The translations under genes and the position numbers were made by a program. A stretch of 64,000 nt of DNA from positions 124,829 through 188,828 of the forward strand of contig NZ_LMNG01000001.1 of assembly GCF_001423295.1 (NCBI RefSeq), in the 5' to 3' direction. Position 1 is the stretch's first letter. Each line of letters begins with the position of its first letter. Positions 62,067-64,000 of the stretch are shown here, piece after piece. The notes beneath the pieces are model-generated. The model searched no databases. It was not told the origin of the DNA and saw nothing but the letters and a program-made list of their open reading frames with translations. Origin of the DNA: Methylobacterium sp. Leaf112 (GTDB lineage Bacteria > Pseudomonadota > Alphaproteobacteria > Rhizobiales > Beijerinckiaceae).

Positions 62067-62149
62067 GAAGCGTTCCGTCGTGTGGAGAGGTTCAGGCATG
62101 AAACGCCGTCGGGCGCGCCTTTGTTCGCGGCCCGGGCGAACCGTCGCGG

Positions 62150-62287
62150 CTACTTCGTGGTCTCCTTCACCCCCGCTTCCGGCGCCGGAACGGTGTTCTT
62201 GGTGGCACCGCTGCCGAGAAACAGGAGGGCGATCACCACGGCCAGGGTGGCGATCGCGGCAACGAAAGCGAGGAACCAGCGGGGCAT
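62150..62287 (-). CDS. Single-pass small membrane protein
   Basis: 45 residues from ATG 62287: PRWFLAFVAAIATLAVVIAL, continuing LFLG, forms one transmembrane helix, followed by a short polar tail (ATKNTVPAPEAGVKETTK). No ribosome-binding site is obvious, but the hydrophobic pattern is convincing. Function unknown. Confidence 0.55.
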   Translation of the reverse strand: MPRWFLAFVAAIATLAVVIALLFLGSGATKNTVPAPEAGVKETTK

Positions 62288-62511
62288 GACGATGTCCGTG
62301 GGGGAAGGGTCGGAAGGCTCACGTCCGCTTCTACAGGATCGCCGAAGGCACCGCTGCTCGTTTCGAGACCGTGATCGTCGGTTTGAGCGCGACCGTGACG
62401 GGTTCGTCCATGAGCCCGATGGGCTGGACGGATCGGGGGGGCGTGGCCGTGCGGCGAAGGCGGCGGTTCGGTCTCCGGCCCCCGGTTCGTGTCGGAACCC
62501 GCTCGGCCATC

Positions 62512-62537
62512 GGAACGTGATGGCGCTTCGCGTCGTT
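62512..62537 (+). promoter_or_regulatory. EcfG-type general stress promoter (GGAAC-N17-CGTT)
   Basis: GGAAC (62512-62516), 17-base spacer, CGTT (62534-62537): a perfect match to the alphaproteobacterial general-stress consensus, 32 bases before the ATG of the next small secreted protein. Confidence 0.65.
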
Positions 62538-62569
62538 GGGAACTTTGGGAAACGCCTTCGGAGAAACCA

Positions 62570-62869
62570 ATGAAGAATTTTTGCATGATTGCCATCGCGG
62601 CGGCCGCTGTGATCGCCACGGGATCGGCATCCATGGCTGCGCCCTGCGCCGTCGGAACGACGACGAACGCCCAGGGCCAGAACGCGTCCACCGACAAGAC
62701 CTCCAAGGCGGATGGTCCTTCGGATGCGAAGGTGACTCCCGGCGCCAAGGCCGAGTCGCCCGGCACGGTCGGCGCCATGTCCAACGTCGGCGGCAACACC
62801 CAGCCCGGCGCGGGCGAGAAGAAGCCGGCCGAAGGCCAGGTCGTCAAGCCGGGCAGCAACGACTGCTGA
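62570..62869 (+). CDS. Small secreted stress-associated protein
   Basis: 99 residues from ATG 62570, with GGAG six bases upstream. Signal peptide (NFCMIAIAAAAVIATGSASM, cut after MAA). The mature region is hydrophilic and repetitive (NAQGQNASTDKTSKADGPSD; VGAMSNVGGNTQPGAGEKKP) with Cys at both ends (APCAV, SNDC) that might be bridged. An EcfG-type promoter lies just upstream, so induction under general stress is likely. Function unknown. Confidence 0.7.
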   Translation: MKNFCMIAIAAAAVIATGSASMAAPCAVGTTTNAQGQNASTDKTSKADGPSDAKVTPGAKAESPGTVGAMSNVGGNTQPGAGEKKPAEGQVVKPGSNDC

Positions 62870-62913
62870 TTTCACCGGACACGTGAAGGAGCATTCCTTC
62901 ATTGCTATTCAAG

Positions 62914-62946
62914 AACCCGCTCGGCTTCGGTCAGGGCGGGTTTTTT
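62914..62946 (+). terminator. Rho-independent terminator
   Basis: AACCCGC (62914-62920) pairs with GCGGGTT (62936-62942), with a T-run to 62946. It closes the stress-associated gene. Confidence 0.75.
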
Positions 62947-63312
62947 CTGCGTGATTGCTTCTGTTGGCTCAGGTGTACTGTCCGACGCCGATCGGATTCG
63001 GATGAAGGATCGAGGCTCGCAGGAGCGGGTTCGACGCGCGCCGGCCCGGCTGAGCCACCTGCTCGATGTGGGCGCGGTCGATGCCGGGGGCCGGAGGCGG
63101 ACCACGGATTATCGCGTCCCCTGAATCCGTCTACCCCATAGATCCCTCGAACCCGAGATGATCTTCCCACCTTGCCCGCCCGGAGCGATCCGAGGCGGGT
63201 CTTTCGTCGTGCGGACGGATCAGGGGCGACCCGCGACGTCCGATCAAGACCGAGGCCTCATGGTTCGTCGGGCCTCCTCCCGGAACGGTGCCGTCCGAGG
63301 CCCGGACACGGG
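62947..63312. other. 366-bp region with no supported protein gene
   Basis: Contains a 40-codon plus-strand frame at 63002-63124, without a ribosome-binding site, and the hairpin at 63175-63204. A short RNA ending at that hairpin is possible. No other signal seen. Confidence 0.4.
63175..63204 (+). terminator. GC-rich hairpin terminator
   Basis: CCCGCC (63175-63180) with inner CGG, pairing with CCG and GGCGGG (63194-63199), then TCTTT. Same stem as the other terminators of this small-gene region. Confidence 0.6.
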
Positions 63313-63662
63313 TCAATACAGTTGGTTCGCCCAGCGCTGGAAAACCTCGAGGGGCGATCCGCCGCCGGCCTCGCCCTGGCGGGCCTGTCGGATGCCGGCG
63401 CGGTAGCGGCCCGGAGGCTTCCGAACGCGGCTCGGAAGGCTTGGCGGCAGTGGCTCTCGCTGACGAAGCCGCAGGCGAATGCTGCGACCGACCGTCCTTC
63501 ATGGGGCCGACGCAGGGCCTTGCGAAGGGTCTCCAGCCGGCGTGGCTGAACAAAGCGTGCGATTCCGCCCTCGTCGGCGAAGGCCTGATGCAGCGCACTG
63601 CGCGACAGGAGACGGCCGGATGTGTCCCACGCCGGAGGGTTGAGCTCTGGGACGGGAAGGGC
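63313..63662 (-). pseudogene. AraC-family transcription regulator fragment, frameshifted
   Basis: The minus strand encodes the C-terminal AraC DNA-binding domain: SALHQAFADEGGIARFVQPR, RLETLRKALRRPHEGRS, and VAAFACGFVSESHCRQAFRA, which is the second helix-turn-helix. After the FRAAFG motif the frame breaks near 63410, and the expected tail GRYRAGIRQARQGE, ending LEVFQRWANQLY, is in another frame with its stop at 63313. One base is missing in a CCCGG run. Upstream, an in-frame TGA at 63663-63665 and the lack of any start codon show the N-terminal part is gone. It is a remnant, not a working gene. Confidence 0.8.
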
Positions 63663-63774
63663 TCAAGTTCCCCTGCGCTCACCCTTCGCCGATGTCGCGG
63701 GCCGGGCACACGTCACCGTGCCTGCCGGAACGCTTGGCCAGTCCGCGGTGTGGGGGGTGAGTGATTGATTGTGA

Positions 63775-63849
63775 TGGTGCTGCTGGACAGGATTGAACTG
63801 TCGACCTCCTCATTACCAATGAGGTGCTCTACCACTGAGCTACAGCAGC
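63775..63849 (-). tRNA. tRNA-Thr (anticodon GGT)
   Basis: 75 bases including the encoded CCA. Acceptor stem GCTGCTG pairs with CAGCAGC, D-arm GCTC-AGTGGTA-GAGC, anticodon stem CCTCA/TGAGG with loop TTGGTAA (anticodon GGT), and T-arm GACAG-TTCAATC-CTGTC. All four stems are complete. Confidence 0.97.
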
Positions 63850-64000
63850 GGGGTGTCCGGGGTTCGCCGCGGCGTCTCCGTCTGGACGAGCGGGGGATTA
63901 GCCCATCGTTTCCGGCTTGGCAATCGCCTGGGCGGACTCAATCGCACCGCCGGTGAACTTTCGTGTCGGCTTCCGATTTCAGCGCAACACATCCGCGTCG

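Noticed and set aside
63002..63124. A 40-codon plus-strand frame before a hairpin
   Set aside because: No ribosome-binding site and Arg-rich composition; kept only as a remark on a possible small RNA.
1..64000. CRISPR arrays, rRNA operons and insertion sequences
   Set aside because: No regularly spaced repeats, rRNA-like stretches or transposase motifs were seen on reading both strands.

Overview
The window is a GC-rich chromosomal segment. Gene content and codon use suggest an alphaproteobacterium of the order Hyphomicrobiales, most likely Methylobacteriaceae. This is inferred from the mix of genes: PriA, CnoX-like thioredoxin, UdgX with its radical SAM partner, TAXI-type binding proteins, PilZ and PAS proteins, GGAAC-type stress promoters and many small secreted proteins. 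There are no rRNA genes, CRISPR arrays or insertion sequences. One tRNA-Thr(GGT) lies at the right end. Layout: 0-9.8 kb is housekeeping and envelope genes: a partial alpha/beta hydrolase, priA, a SpoIIAA-like protein, periplasmic asparaginase, Trm112, LON-N, CnoX-like thioredoxin, an AlgX-like acetyltransferase, a 2H phosphoesterase and PAP2. 9.8-26.4 kb holds PilZ, a Tat-exported Gfo/Idh oxidoreductase, an OprB porin without a normal start codon, a PAS protein, recX followed by the radical SAM/UdgX DNA-repair pair, a DEAD/H-type helicase with an altered Walker A motif, a CitE-like lyase, dut, an Rmf-like protein and two paralogous TAXI binding proteins with C-terminal membrane anchors. 26.6-38.3 kb has a catalase-like protein, a HAD hydrolase and an SDR, then a metal-oxyanion locus. 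That locus contains a ModE-type regulator divergent from modA and a molbindin, and a BtuCD/FecCD-type ABC operon headed by a ModE-like HTH fused to a periplasmic-binding-like sensor. The operon is divergent from a TonB-dependent receptor. Together they look like outer-membrane-to-cytoplasm uptake and sensing of molybdate, tungstate or a chelate of these. 38.7-54.4 kb is a cell-surface region: a large autotransporter split by an in-frame amber codon, then a glycan assembly cluster of glycosyltransferases, a GSCFA protein, an SGNH-like protein and a methyltransferase-like protein. Two of these genes carry single-base frameshifts. Two neighbours share a C-terminal module of about 245 residues that ends in a P-loop kinase-like domain. 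54.5-57.5 kb is an overlapping operon of two signal-bearing reductases and an MFS/translocase-like membrane protein. 57.5-63.3 kb is a run of small hydrophilic, secreted or membrane proteins separated by similar GC-rich terminators, with at least one strong general-stress (EcfG-type) promoter. It ends with a broken AraC-family gene and the tRNA-Thr. Three points stand out: the putative TonB/FecCD/ModE metal-oxyanion system, the kinase-fused glycan proteins, and four to five genes that are broken or lack a normal start (autotransporter, two glycan genes, AraC, OprB). Either surface structures are decaying or phase-varying here, or the assembly carries small errors.
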